A stretch of 64,000 nucleotides of DNA from Lithospermum erythrorhizon. Its lineage: Eukaryota; Streptophyta; Magnoliopsida; Boraginales; Boraginaceae. A program made the translations under genes and the position numbers. Shown here one piece after another: positions 24,150 through 36,056 of the stretch (its first letter is position 1; every line of letters starts with the position of its first letter). Location of the stretch: contig JADFUC010001482.1 of NCBI GenBank assembly GCA_019722365.1, forward strand, positions 18,161 through 82,160. Direction: 5' to 3'. The notes under the pieces are model-generated. The model did not search any database. It saw only the letters and a list, made by a program, of their open reading frames with translations, and had not been told where the DNA came from.

Positions 24150-24990
24150 TTATCCCTTTCCGGCCATGCCCAAAGCCAGCAATACCAGCACCATTTCCTT
24201 CATCAAACTAACATCCACTAAGCACTAAATCAAAAAGAACACACTTACGGCTATGCTTACCGCCCCGCCTCATTTCCTCGCTTGACCCCGAACACAGCCT
24301 TTCCGTGCACCACCAAACCACTGCCTCGCCGTCACCATGCCACCAAGAATTGACCCCAAACACCCACCTTTTACCGTGATCAGCACAAACCGCTCGCTGA
24401 TGCGTTTTTCTTGCGACGATGATGGCCGTCGATAGCGACACTCCACCTCAAGCTCCGCCCGCCTCAGTCGCGTCGCCATCGCCACCCTTCCGTTTTTATC
24501 ATATGGTTTTTATTTTTTTATATTTTCTTAGAATTGTTAGACAATTTTAATTTGGTGGGTTTTTTGGTGGATCTGAATTGAAGTTGTTTTGAGTTAAAAA
24601 TTGTGTCTTTATGATAATAGGAGATGGATTGTTGCTAAATTTGATTTTAGTGAAAAATATAAAGCTTTTTTGTTTATTCTTGATGTTGATGGGCGTAGTG
24701 GATTTAAAGCTTTCTTTTTGTTGGTTGTTGAAAAATTCTTTGTGATGGTGAGTTGGTTGTGAGGCTACTTCTTTTTTAATTTGCTGAGATTGGTTAAAGC
24801 TTTTGATGGGGCCAAAAGATTTGGCGCCACAAAGAGTGGGCCCAGCGCGAATTAAGAAAACAAAAAAAATTGAGCCCGGTGGCTGTTGTGGCGTACATGA
24901 GCTGCGGCTGACCCGGTATGAGCCTCACGGTAGCCAGCGTGGCGGCCGCGGTTTGTCGCTTTTTTTCTCTTCCAATTTTAAAATATTTTT
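24150..24990. other. Two GC-rich islands in AT-rich DNA, possible captured gene fragment
   Basis: Island one (about 24160-24485) and island two (about 24805-24960) are clearly richer in GC than the surroundings and have open frames of 64-77 codons. The DNA between them is T-rich and intron-like. Neither island encodes a protein I recognise. The layout fits an exon-intron-exon piece carried by a transposon, or simply decayed gene sequence. Confidence 0.3.
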
Positions 24991-26060
24991 TGCCTGATAA
25001 TTAAGCAAAAAAAAATTATATCACTATTTTTTCATTTTTAGACTACATAAATAGAATTACAGGTTTGTGTCATTTGGACACAAAAAAAAATCAAATTTTT
25101 ACGTATGTTTGCTTATTATGTATGTACTCGAGTTCAAGTGATGAATAATATTGAGTGTTATTTTAAAAAATTATAATATTATTTATTGTATTAAAATATT
25201 TTTGGTTTTCGAAATTAAAAAAAAAAATATTTTTGACAAATTTGTAATTAATTTTTCATGTCAATTGGTTGTAGTAATTATAAATTTAATAATTATATAT
25301 ATGAAATAAATAAAGAGAAGCTGAAAAATATGAGGTGGGAGTATATGTTGGAGTGATGTGGAAGGGAGATAAAAGTAATTTGTGTACTGTTGTGGTACAT
25401 TGGTAAAAAGTGGGTGTTATTTGAAGGTGTTAGGCGATGTGGCCAGAAGAGAAGTGTCAATTGAAATCATGGCTCAGGATAGTCTTAGTGCACTACTTCT
25501 CTAATTAGAAAAATAAATGGAGTCATCATATGTGGTGTCCTTTCTACATGACATTAAATCACTGTAAAAACAATTCACTTCATATTGTTGAAATTCCAAT
25601 TTCTTGAATGATTATTCTGAAGAACACTAACAAAATCATGGTCTTTAAATACATGAGTACACAAAGATTTATCAGTCTACATTTTGTCGATACACCCATA
25701 CATTTTCGACATGGACATGATGTTTTTACGCCCTTGTTGTCGTAGCCTCATATGAGCTGTAGTTTGATAGTGAAATCCCTTTGACCAATAGCTTCTGGAG
25801 TTCTGGACTCACTTTTGCATAGGGGTTAATCGGACCGTTGCAGTTTTTTAAATTTGGAGTGGGTTTTAGTTTTTTGAGAATGTCATAAAAATTCGGTCCG
25901 GTTTTCGGTTTTGGACCGATTTTGGGCCTTGTTATTGGGCGATTTAAACCACTGGAGCACGATTTTGTGTGTATGTTTTGGGCCAAAGTTTAACTTTATC
26001 TTTTGAGCTTTTTGATTTTTTTGAACTAATTATATACAATATTCTGATACTTGATAATAA
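24991..26060. other. Intergenic stretch
   Basis: AT-rich and without a recognisable gene. At about 25885-25940 the words TTCGGTCCGGTTTTCGGTTT and GGACCGATTTTGGGCC resemble the CCGGT-rich ends of hAT-like elements. The minus-strand frame 25726-25986 crosses them and is unlikely to be a gene. Confidence 0.4.
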
Positions 26061-26308
26061 TACTCTCTCTAATCAATTTTAATTGATTTTTTTAAATATA
26101 TCGAGGTAAAGCTTTGATATTGATTAATATTTAATTATATTATTAAAAAATTTAAAAAAATTAATATTATAAAATATTTTAAAAGAATAATCCAATTATA
26201 TAAATTTTATATTTTTTTTTAGAATAAAGAGGAACAATTAATAATTGATGGTCAAGGATTCAATTTCAAAAATTGGCTTGACAATTAAAAAGTGGATTAG
26301 AGGGAGTA
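26061..26308. mobile_element. Stowaway-like MITE (248 bp)
   Basis: The ends are TACTCTCTCTAATC and GATTAGAGGGAGTA, an inverted pair with one mismatch that includes the TA target dinucleotide, as in Stowaway (Tc1/mariner) MITEs. The interior is AT-rich and non-coding. A truncated relative lies at 3860-4030. Confidence 0.85.
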
Positions 26309-27499
26309 TAATATTAGCTACTTTTTTATATATATAAAAAAAACAAATTTAATACTCCTTATATCCCTAAATGATAGAGACATTTTCCGTTTAGAAATCT
26401 CTATATTAGTTCTCACTTTGACTAAAACCAATATGTTGGAATGAAGGGAAAATTAACTTAAGGTTATTGTTTGGTATCTTTCGGAATGGGAATAAGATGT
26501 AATGGAATGGAAATGGCGAAATACCGTTCGGAGTATTTAGTTTTGTTATTGAAACCTTCGTTTAGGATTCCGTTCCATAGCGATCGCGTTACGTATGGGA
26601 TGTTAGAAGCCATTATCTCAATATGGTGTATTAACACGTTACATATCTGAAGATAATGAAATATAAACAAGTTATTAACATTATAAATATAATATATAAT
26701 AATAAATTGTTACATATTTATATGTAATATAATATTAAATATATGTGTGTTATATTAACTATATCAATATGATATATATAGTTTTTTTTTTTAATTAGTC
26801 TATATAATCGATTAATCAATATATATAATGTATTTAAAATATATTTAATGTGATGAGTATAATTGGAAATATTTTTTATAATAAAATATAGAATATTAAT
26901 ATTTTATAATGAAACTTATATTAGTATTGTTCAAAATTTAAAATATTAATATACTTTAAAGTAATAATATCTAAATCACATTAAAATCTATAATTCTAAT
27001 GAATATCTTAATATCATTTTTTTTTTTGAAAAATATATTTAAATTAAAATTTTACAATATTCCTTTAAAACTAAGTATATTGTATTTCAAAACTAATACG
27101 GAATATATTGCAACGTTACATGAAACTTAATATATTATTACTATATAACTTTGAAATTACTACTAATTATTTTAAAATATATACTTGAAATGAATATATT
27201 AAAATTATTTTATCAGATTATTTTATAATAAATAAACTCTACAATTAATAATTTATATTACATTAATATATATTTATTTATTCTTATTATCATATTTGAA
27301 ATATGTAAGATAAATTATTTAATTCATGTAACATACCAATCAAAGTAATTAAATTATTTAAAACAATTACTTTCACATGTCACGATTCTGATACAGCATT
27401 CGTTCGAATTCTGTGAATTTATTCGCCCCATGCAGATACATACTGAACACAAATTCAAATTTACCTAAAACTTTGTACATAATCAAATGGGTCTATCAA
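26309..27499. other. AT-rich intergenic stretch with MITE fragments
   Basis: A truncated Stowaway-type start (ATACTCCTTATATCCCTAAA, about 26351) and a stretch at about 26468-26600 containing GTTTGGTATCTTTCGGAATG, like the end of another MITE group, are visible. The stretch 26620-27380 is almost pure AT. GGATGGAGGGAGTA at about 27505 is an isolated Stowaway right end. Confidence 0.45.
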
Positions 27500-27830
27500 A
27501 AAGGGATGGAGGGAGTAAAGCCGAGGAAACTTAGGACCGGTTACCAACCGGGTTTATGGGCGAGCCGGATCCGATCCGGGGGCTGGAGATCGACATACAA
27601 AAAACCGGATCCGGTCCGGTTGGTTTTAATATCAAGAAAAACCATCGGATTGGACCGGTATTTAGTTTTAACTTGAATCGGTGAATCCTACTTTGCATCA
27701 TAAAAAATACTACCTCGGCCGCGAAGATTGTTGACTTTTTGAGCTTTTTGTTATCTTATCTTGAGCTTTGGCCTTAAATATTTTATTTGTATTGTATAAA
27801 ACTTGATGAAATTATATCAATGAAAATACA
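27500..27830. repeat. CCGGT-rich palindromic patch
   Basis: It contains ACCGGTTACCAACCGGG, CCGGATCCGATCCGGGG and CCGGATCCGGTCCGGTTGG, a dense cluster of short inverted repeats. Such arrays occur in subterminal regions of hAT-type elements. No transposase is adjacent. Confidence 0.45.
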
Positions 27831-28064
27831 TTTCAAACTCTTTCTATTGATATATTTTTTTTATCAAATATTATACAACACACACAAATATATTTAAGGT
27901 CAAAATTAAAGATTCTGTTATAAAAAAAAAGTGAATCTGTGGGATTGGAGAATCTCAGGAGAACTTCCTCCTTTCCAACATTTTTGCCATTAACATTTTG
28001 GCCAACGTCTCTTAAGTTGAAAGGGTGCTCTCTTGAGCAATGATGTTTCTCTTGTCCAGACATT

Positions 28065-31000
28065 TCATCTATTTGTGGTGTTGGTATTGGCTTTTCTACT
28101 TTCAGCATATCTCAACACAGACCTCTGTGTGATACGGATGGGGATTCCACCAATATCAAAGTCTTCTTTTAATGATCTTGTCAGGAACCTTATATCTGTC
28201 TCGGATAACTGGTTCTTCCCACTCAAAAATGCAACAAAAGTCGGTGGTCTTGCTTTCACCTGAGTGAAGTACTTTATTTTTGGTTGAGCAGCCTGATCTT
28301 TCCATGAATGTCTGCTCATAACCTGCAGAGCGCATCAAGTACACCCATGAGTTTAATCAGAGTAGGAAAATATATTACCTCCATCTTAAAAAGATTGTCA
28401 TGTTCTAACGTATTTTAATATATGGAACTTGACAAATTTGGTTGGGATGGACCGATGGAGGGAGAAACAATCTGCAATACCATCATAGGGGATCATACCT
28501 TCCTCAACCAACGGTTAAGGCGTGCTGTAGGCAATCTCATACACCATTTTTCATATGTTTCAACAATCTGTCGCATAACAGCAATTCGTCCTTTTCCTTC
28601 AAGTGCAGAAACAAAGACAACAGGAATACCTGTCACCTGAAAATAAAGAAATCTCAACTCTGTCGATCACCAGAACAACGATTGGGTAATCCCATAATAC
28701 AGATATCAAGCTGTAAGGTTTATAAATGTACTAAGAAAAAGAAAATGCAATATTTTCAAAACAGCGATTGGGTAATCCCGTAATACAGATATCAAGCTGT
28801 AAGGTTTATGAATGTACTAAGAAAAAGGAAATGCAATATTTCCATTCTGACTGCACAAAACATCTAATGGGCTATTCAAGATTTCAATTATAATGAATTA
28901 GACAATGCAAGGCCAACTGATCAAATGTAACTATAGTACTCCCCATGAATTTATATACTGGAAAGTTATGATTCAAAAGATCTTTTCTTTTAATAGGAAG
29001 GCATGAGACGGAGTAGTGAAATCTACAGATATAGACATACCTGGGGTATAACTGTCTGAATTTCTTCAGGTACCGCCTTAAGAACGTTCTGATAGATCTT
29101 TGAATTTTCATTCCCTCTTAAAAGGTCAATCTTGTTCACGATCACAACCAACCCTCTGCCCTCTTCAATTGCTCGCCTTGCAATAACAACTTCAGCATGC
29201 TTCATAGTCCGCCTAGCTTTTGCTATCTAACCATCGACCAGTTGAATTAAAGAAAATGAATTTTCATGGAGGACCAAAAATTATAGAGAAGGCATGATAG
29301 CATGATGATGATTGATGACTACATAATTATGCTAAAAGCCTTAATATCATATCCCAACAAATTAAAGACAACAATAATATCATGAACATATTCCAAAGAC
29401 TTCTACTGCTATGCATAGATCTACTAGGAATATTTTACTTCACCAAATTGAATCATCATCAACATAACTTTTTTTTAAAGTTGATCTTTCCTTCAACTCT
29501 TAATTTACAAATTTTATCTGCAGAAACTCTTAAGTCTAAGTACGTGTATCTGCAAGAAAAATGTAAATGTACATTATTTAATTTACAATATAAAAGTGCA
29601 CTGTCATTGATGCCATGATTGCAAATACAAGATTGGAGGATTAATAAATAAATACAATAATCAGACAAACATCTCTGCTTTAAATATTGAATATCAAAAT
29701 ACAATAATCAGACAAACATCTCTGCTTTAAATATCAAATATCAACTAGAGAAACAGGCATACCTCTTCTGCATCTAGAACCAGAGCTACTACATGTGCCC
29801 TCATAAGGTGTTTTCTAGATTGCACAATGCTCAAGGTTGCTGGCCCTCTCTCCTTTTTTGTCCTATCTAACCAGCCTGCAGTGTCGACCTGAGCAAAATA
29901 ATCTCATGTTTCAGTATTATAAATTTATTATTACTATAGAGTAGAACGCACAACCACTAGGCATGGTCACCGGGAAAAATGATGCAACTAAAGGTTGGGT
30001 TTCTTTTAAGTTTTCCAGGCTGCCTAAGTATCTCCTCTGTCCATCCTAAGGTCGGTTTCTTATACTCTTTTCTTTCTCTACCATTGTTTTACCTTTTTGG
30101 GCATCAGGGAAGGGGGAAGAGAAGGCTGGAGGGTTGTTGGGAAGTCAGGTAGTCTAGGGCCTAAACATCCATTGATTCCATTCTAAGAAGTAATATCAAC
30201 CCTAGATAGAAACTAGATATTTTGTAGTCGAAGAGATGATATATTGCATACAGAAATTATGCAGCACAGATGGAAAACTAATCTCCAGTTAGCTTGCCAT
30301 AGAAATTGTCAAAGGGCATAGAAATCATGAATGCATTCATCATGCATACCACAACACATAATAAATCAAACCAAGCCTTATTCCACTAAGTGGGGTCGGC
30401 TATATTAAATAATAAACCAAGCCACATCACATAATAACAGAAGAAAATCTGAACGAGACAAGTTTTTTAACAGAAATGCATTTATGTTATCTATTAAGGT
30501 GACCAAAGAAGTGAGAAAACTAGGACAAGAGAATAGGAGAGTAGGAATGATTGAGTTTTCTGGTAACTTGAATAGGTGAGGTATGATATAGAGTGCAGCA
30601 CAAGGCTCTCACTGTTAACAGAACTCGTGTTTCAATTTCTGAATCATATGAAGAACTACTAGAAAGAACCATCATTGCCACTGAGTTAATTTAAGAACAT
30701 GAAATGTAAAGTCGTAATATGTACTTAATCTGAAGAAGAAACAGACTCACCAAATATATAGTTCTCCCTTCATATTCAAATTCCACTCTGATTGAATCTC
30801 TAGTCAAACCAGCTTCTGGTCCAACCAGGACACGGTCTTCTTGCAATATTGCATTCAACAATGTTGACTTCCCAACATTTGGCCGCCCAACAATTGCCAA
30901 CTGCAGTGGAACCTTGGATTCCTCAGTGTCACTGGGAGTAGTATCTTCATCAATATCATCTGCAAATGTGAAATATTAAGCGCTCTGCAGCAACTAGTTT

Positions 31001-34000
31001 CACACAGATTGAGCTTAGAACTCAAGAAGTGTAGAACAAATACTTTCTCAAAGAGGATGCAAGTGCGCCAAAGGCACATGTGATTATGGAGATAACAAAG
31101 AATTTGTCAAAAATTGAGAAAAAACTCTTCCTTAAGAACCAAAAAACAATGTAAACATAATTAATTGAACAGAGCTCATGTAATGAACAAGATCAATTGT
31201 AAACACAAAAACAGTCAATGTCTGCGCATTCTCAATTTTATAGGATGCAAACAACTTTAAGAAAAGAAATATATGAATTGAACATTGAAACAATATCAAC
31301 AATTTACGATCAAGTTAAGTAGCTTCAAGATATATTAGTTAGTCAGAAAGAGTTCAACATATACAGTATCTTTTTTAAGATTCAGTCATGGATTAAATCA
31401 ATGACAACCATTCGATTTATTAACTTCACAGTTGAATGTCTAAATTTGCAGGATTTCCATTATATCTTACCATAAACAGTGAGACACGGATTATATCCTT
31501 CTCATTACCTATAGCAGTTGGCAGACAATTTGATATCTATTTCATTTTCATGCCAACTTACAATAGAGGTTTCCTAGAATGTAAACTGAAAGCACACAAG
31601 GTCAATGTTCTCGAAAGTAGTAACACACACATAATATTTGCTTCCATTAAGAACATTTAAGGTTCGAGTCAAATTTCCATCTACTGGCGAGCATCCTTCA
31701 ATATTCAACAGGCAAATGGTGTTTGAGAATGGTCAGATCAGGTCAGTAAGTTCCTTACCATTGGCATATTGTAAAACAAAATCCTCGAGTAATGGCCTGA
31801 GAGCATCATAAAGTTCTGTCATTCCCAAGCCAGTTTCAGCAGATAAAGCTATGGGTTCACCAAAACCCAATGTGTAGGCTTCACGAGCAGCAACAGGAAG
31901 TGTGTCAGTAAAATTAAGTGATTCAGCTTTGTTCAAGACAACTACAGTTTTTATTCCAGAAGCATGCTTCCTCAACCACCGTCCAACATCCTGATCCATA
32001 GGCTGCAGTCCATCTCTAGTCACAGTACATGTTATTTATTGTTAAAGTTTGCTTCTGCAACTCGAAGATGTACACGGATAGTCCTAACAATGTCAGGACT
32101 CAGGACCCACGTGGAATTAGAAAATAGGCCCTATCAATCATAATATTGTTAATTGACACATTCGGTTTTCGAGAAAAACATTTGACCATGAATAACCTTT
32201 TAATTTATGAAAATATTATACAAATCAAATTAGATCAATCTTATATTTACTAGAATAAAGAACAAAAAGTAATTCATGGTCAAAGCTTAGCCTTGAAACA
32301 CAAAAATGTCACAAATTCAGTTAACATATAATATCCTTCATCACAGCTTATGTCACATTATTTTAACTTTTACGGTTCAACTTTAACGTAAAATCATAAG
32401 AATAAAGAAGTCATCACAATTTGTCAATACACATTTTAAATGACAATATAAGGAATTAAATTAATATAAAAAAGTTAATAATTATACCATTTTTGCAACC
32501 ATGATAAAAATTATTTAATGAATCAAATACAAAATGATGAAGAGGGAGAGCATAGATCTATGAATTTCATTAAAATGTACAAGGCCCTATACATGTACAA
32601 AGTGAAGAAATTTAAAAGGCATTATGCAAATGCATCAATTGGTGGTATGTGGGAGGAGATGTTTAACAGAAAGAAATCAAATGCATATAACAGGTCTTAA
32701 GCACGAGATCTCTGCAGCAAAACTCAAGAAAGGTACACATAGCCCTCCATGGTCTTAAGCCAGTTACTCGAGCCATAATATATATATAAACATGAGGACC
32801 CTATAAATCCAGGGCCCTGGGCCGTTAGCTCCTGGCACAGGCTCGGGCCTGGAGCTGGAAGTGTACAGTAATGAACTATAGCGGTAACACCTTGTTACAT
32901 TTTAATTGACAGATATATGATACATCCAGATTTTGTAATTATAGGTTAATATAGGAAATGTGGTTCACCACTCATCACAACTCAAGCAGAGTGACAGCCA
33001 GACAAGTCAGGGAACTAGATCACAGTGACTCCAACTGAAACATGCACATGTTTCCAACTTGTGTTCCAAATATACATGTGTGCAAGATAGACATTCCCTT
33101 ATAGGAGGGCATGAATCTGTTGAAATCAATCATTTACATAACCAGGATGATCCATAATTCCATATCTTTTAATTATTTGGAAATGGTTTCATGTGTTTAG
33201 TTAAAACCACTAGTTCTTCCCATGACAGACAAACAACAATATAAAGTTCACAAAATGCACTTGTGAATTATTTATACAGGACTATAAACATATAACATTG
33301 AGAACTCTCCTCAGATTTTGCCATTATTCTTATCTCTCTTTTAAACTGCTAAGTAGTGGAATTGCAATTAAACGCTAACCTTGCATCTATCAAGAAGACA
33401 GCAACCCGTGATTGTTCAAGCACTTTTTTAGTCATTCCAGCAGTTCTGGAAAGAACAGATCCTGAAGAAGCCTCTGCCTCAAGACCAGCTGAATCTAGTA
33501 CACGAAATCGTAAATCACCCAGTTTGGCAACCCCTTCTCGTACATCACGTGTGACATGGTCATTAGGGGTATTGTAGACAAGTGCCTCCCTCCTCCTTAT
33601 CAGGCTGCAATTGCATCAATGAATTCCACAGATAAAAATCACCACCTCACCCAAAAAAATAGGTCTTGGCTAAATGAAGTAGAACTCTCACAGAAAAAAT
33701 ATACCGTAATAAGAAAGAAGGAATACTTACCGATTAAACAATGCAGATTTCCCAACATTTGGCCGTCCTACCAGAACTACAGTAGGAAGCTTGTCAATCC
33801 TAATCTTAGTGAAATCAATAGATGGGACAGACTTAGACTTAGTTATTTTCTGCCCGACTGCCTCAAAACCGGTTTCATCTACATCTATAGAGTCCACGTG
33901 ATCATAAGATTTGTCCACATCATTATCACTGTGAATATCGCTGGAGGAGACGCGGACCCGAACAGCTTCATTATTTACATCAGCCACATCCTGAAAATTA

Positions 34001-34589
34001 TGACGGGCAGAACCGCAAAATTTATCTAGTTCATCTTTCGTTCCATGAAGACTAGAAGTACAGAACATCTGCACATTTTGTGGTTTATAAGTTTCAGTAC
34101 AGTTCCATTTTACAGCATTCCTTGAACCAACTAACGTAACACCAAGTATCGCAAAGTTATTCAACAATGACCCTGCACCCGGAAAGTAAAGTTTCACCAA
34201 GCTGTTGCATGGGATAATAATGTACAATCCAACAGGGAAAATATCAGTGCACAAATATGCATTACATGGAAGCACTCAAAACATATAAAATTGCTAAAGG
34301 CAGTGTCGTCTTAACTCTTAAGTTGCCTCGCAAAAGATAATATATACATATCATCAATTAATTAAACGAGCATGTCCACTCTCACAAATGAACAAACAAC
34401 AATCGAATTACCTGTGTAAGATTGACCTTCGTGGACACCTAAATAGGCACTCGTTGAATAACTTTTTAAACTTTTATCGATGGGAGGTGGGCTGCTATAA
34501 GAATCTCGCACGGAGTTGATTGTAGACAGAAAACGACGACTGCATTGGTTCTTATTGGCTGAAAGTGAACGAGTCCAAGGACGATACAT
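28065..34589 (-). CDS. DER: Double-domain GTPase Der (EngA) homologue, nine exons
   Basis: Exons on the minus strand are 34589-34412, 34172-33731, 33604-33380, 32015-31759, 30959-30751, 29888-29763, 29226-29041, 28636-28499 and 28322-28065. All have GT-AG borders, all phases agree, and they sum to 2019 nt (672 aa plus stop). Residues 1 to about 60 are Ser/Arg-rich and nearly free of acids, like an organelle presequence. G domain 1 has GRPNVGKS (195-202), DSAG (244-247), NKAE (310-313) and SAE (340-342). G domain 2 has GRPNVGKS (392-399), DTAG (439-442), NKID (510-513) and SAL (551-553). The last exon (588-672) is the KH-like domain. Der proteins use GTP to help assemble the large ribosomal subunit. 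In plants they act in plastids or mitochondria, and which applies here is not decided. The linker 60-190 is acidic and poorly conserved. Confidence 0.95.
28375..28465. mobile_element. Small Stowaway-like MITE in the last Der intron
   Basis: The left end TACCTCCATCTTAAAAAG and the right end GGACCGATGGAGGGAG face each other across about 90 bp in the intron between the last two exons. The right end has lost the final TA. It sits only about 50 bp from both exons. Confidence 0.55.
28677..28848. repeat. 86-bp tandem duplication in a Der intron
   Basis: Two adjacent copies start at 28677 and 28763. Both contain CGATTGGGTAATCCC, ATACAGATATCAAGCTGTAA and AAATGCAATATTT, with only a few differences, so the duplication is fairly recent. 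Confidence 0.85.
29651..29745. repeat. 47-bp tandem duplication in a Der intron
   Basis: AATACAATAATCAGACAAAC and ATCTCTGCTTTAAATAT occur at 29651 and again at 29698, nearly identical. The array lies just 3' of exon 6 on the gene strand. Confidence 0.85.
30360..30410. repeat. Short plant repeat motif in a Der intron
   Basis: CCTTATTCCACTAAGTGGGG followed by TCGGCTATATTA matches a short motif that recurs in dispersed (SINE-like) repeats of many flowering plants. Only this core is recognisable, so the element type is not proven. Confidence 0.45.
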
Positions 34590-35930
34590 TCCACAAAGCT
34601 AGTAACCAATTACTCTGACTGAATACACAAACTGATAATTCATTAATGCCTTCACCGATACTCCCTCCATATCAAAAACATAATGTAGTTTCCAAATTTT
34701 AATGCTCGACTTTTTTAATTTTGAACTCAAATATTTTTGTACACGCATCCTAATATTTGGTCGATAGTATTTTTAACATACTTTACTACTAATATTGTAA
34801 TTTTGATCATAAATAAAGTTGTGTGTCAATTAAGCACATGAAATTTGTTAATTTGACCATCAAAAATCAATGCACACTATCTTTTTGTTAATAAGTAAGA
34901 GCAATATGTTGGAAATGGTACAATTAAAATAAGATAAAGAATAATTGATCAAATAATACACATCATTTTCAATAAATTCAACTGAACTAGTAGAATAAAT
35001 TAAAATTCCAATAATTTAACAAAATTAAGTAATTTCCTAGCAAATTACAGTTAACATAACATGTAAAAACTAAGAAAGTATATTTATTCAGATTTGATTA
35101 AATTTTGAGATTAATTATTGAAAATAATTGTAATAAACAAACCTGGAAGCTAGAGGTTGTGTGGACAGCGTCAACGGTTGTCTAGGTCAAGGGTTTTTCT
35201 TGATTGGAGGAGAACAAAATAAAAGCAAAAATATAAACAATGACATGTTTGTCCTTCGTCGACTCTTCTTCGAATTGATTGAGTTGATAATATTACTCCA
35301 TATTTATAGTCATTGAGTGATAATCGGTCTTTTTTCAAATTGATCAGTACCAAATAATGCTTGATAAATTAATCATCACTTTCTTAAGTCATATAGTCAT
35401 ACTATTTATAATTTAAGAGAAAAAGTTCGAAACAAACATGAATGGTGTTATATATATAGTCTTTGATGAATGTATTTAGACTTTATTTAAAAGAAAAGAT
35501 TTTTATTTATGTTCGGACATTGGTGTCACGCCGTATTCGAATATATTGGCAACAATTTATGTTTGTCAAATTGCAATCTTTGATCAAATCAAGAGAGATT
35601 CTTATTAGTCAACTCTAAAATAATATTGTAAGTATGTGTATCAGCTTTCACCAATTTTTTTTAAAATATCTTCCAGAAATCATCCAGCTTTTTTATTTTA
35701 GGAATTGGCTTTTTATATATGTATTTTAGAGCTTCCTTATTATTCACCCAAAATATAAATATCGTGTATTTTAATATTTTTCATTAATGTGAAAAAATGT
35801 CAAGCATGAGAGAAAAATGTTATAGGGAGTAGTACAAATTTGGGATATGTGTAAATTTTTTAGGAACTCAAGTTATTTTAAGAGTTAAAAAAATATTTTA
35901 TCCATTTTTTAATTTTCATCCCATATTATA
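34590..35930. other. Upstream flank of the Der gene
   Basis: The gene's promoter should lie in the first few hundred bases, but no clear TATA box was chosen. A lone Stowaway-type end, ATACTCCCTCCATATCAAAA, lies at about 34660. The rest is AT-rich with nothing recognised. Confidence 0.4.
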
Positions 35931-36056
35931 ATAGTTTTTAGGGAGGGAAGGTAATACACATAATTTATCAACTTCCCTAAAAAATTATTTTAAAAATAAA
36001 AAAAAAATTTAAAAATTATCAAAAATAATGCTTTTTTAAGCTCCTCTCAATTAAAT

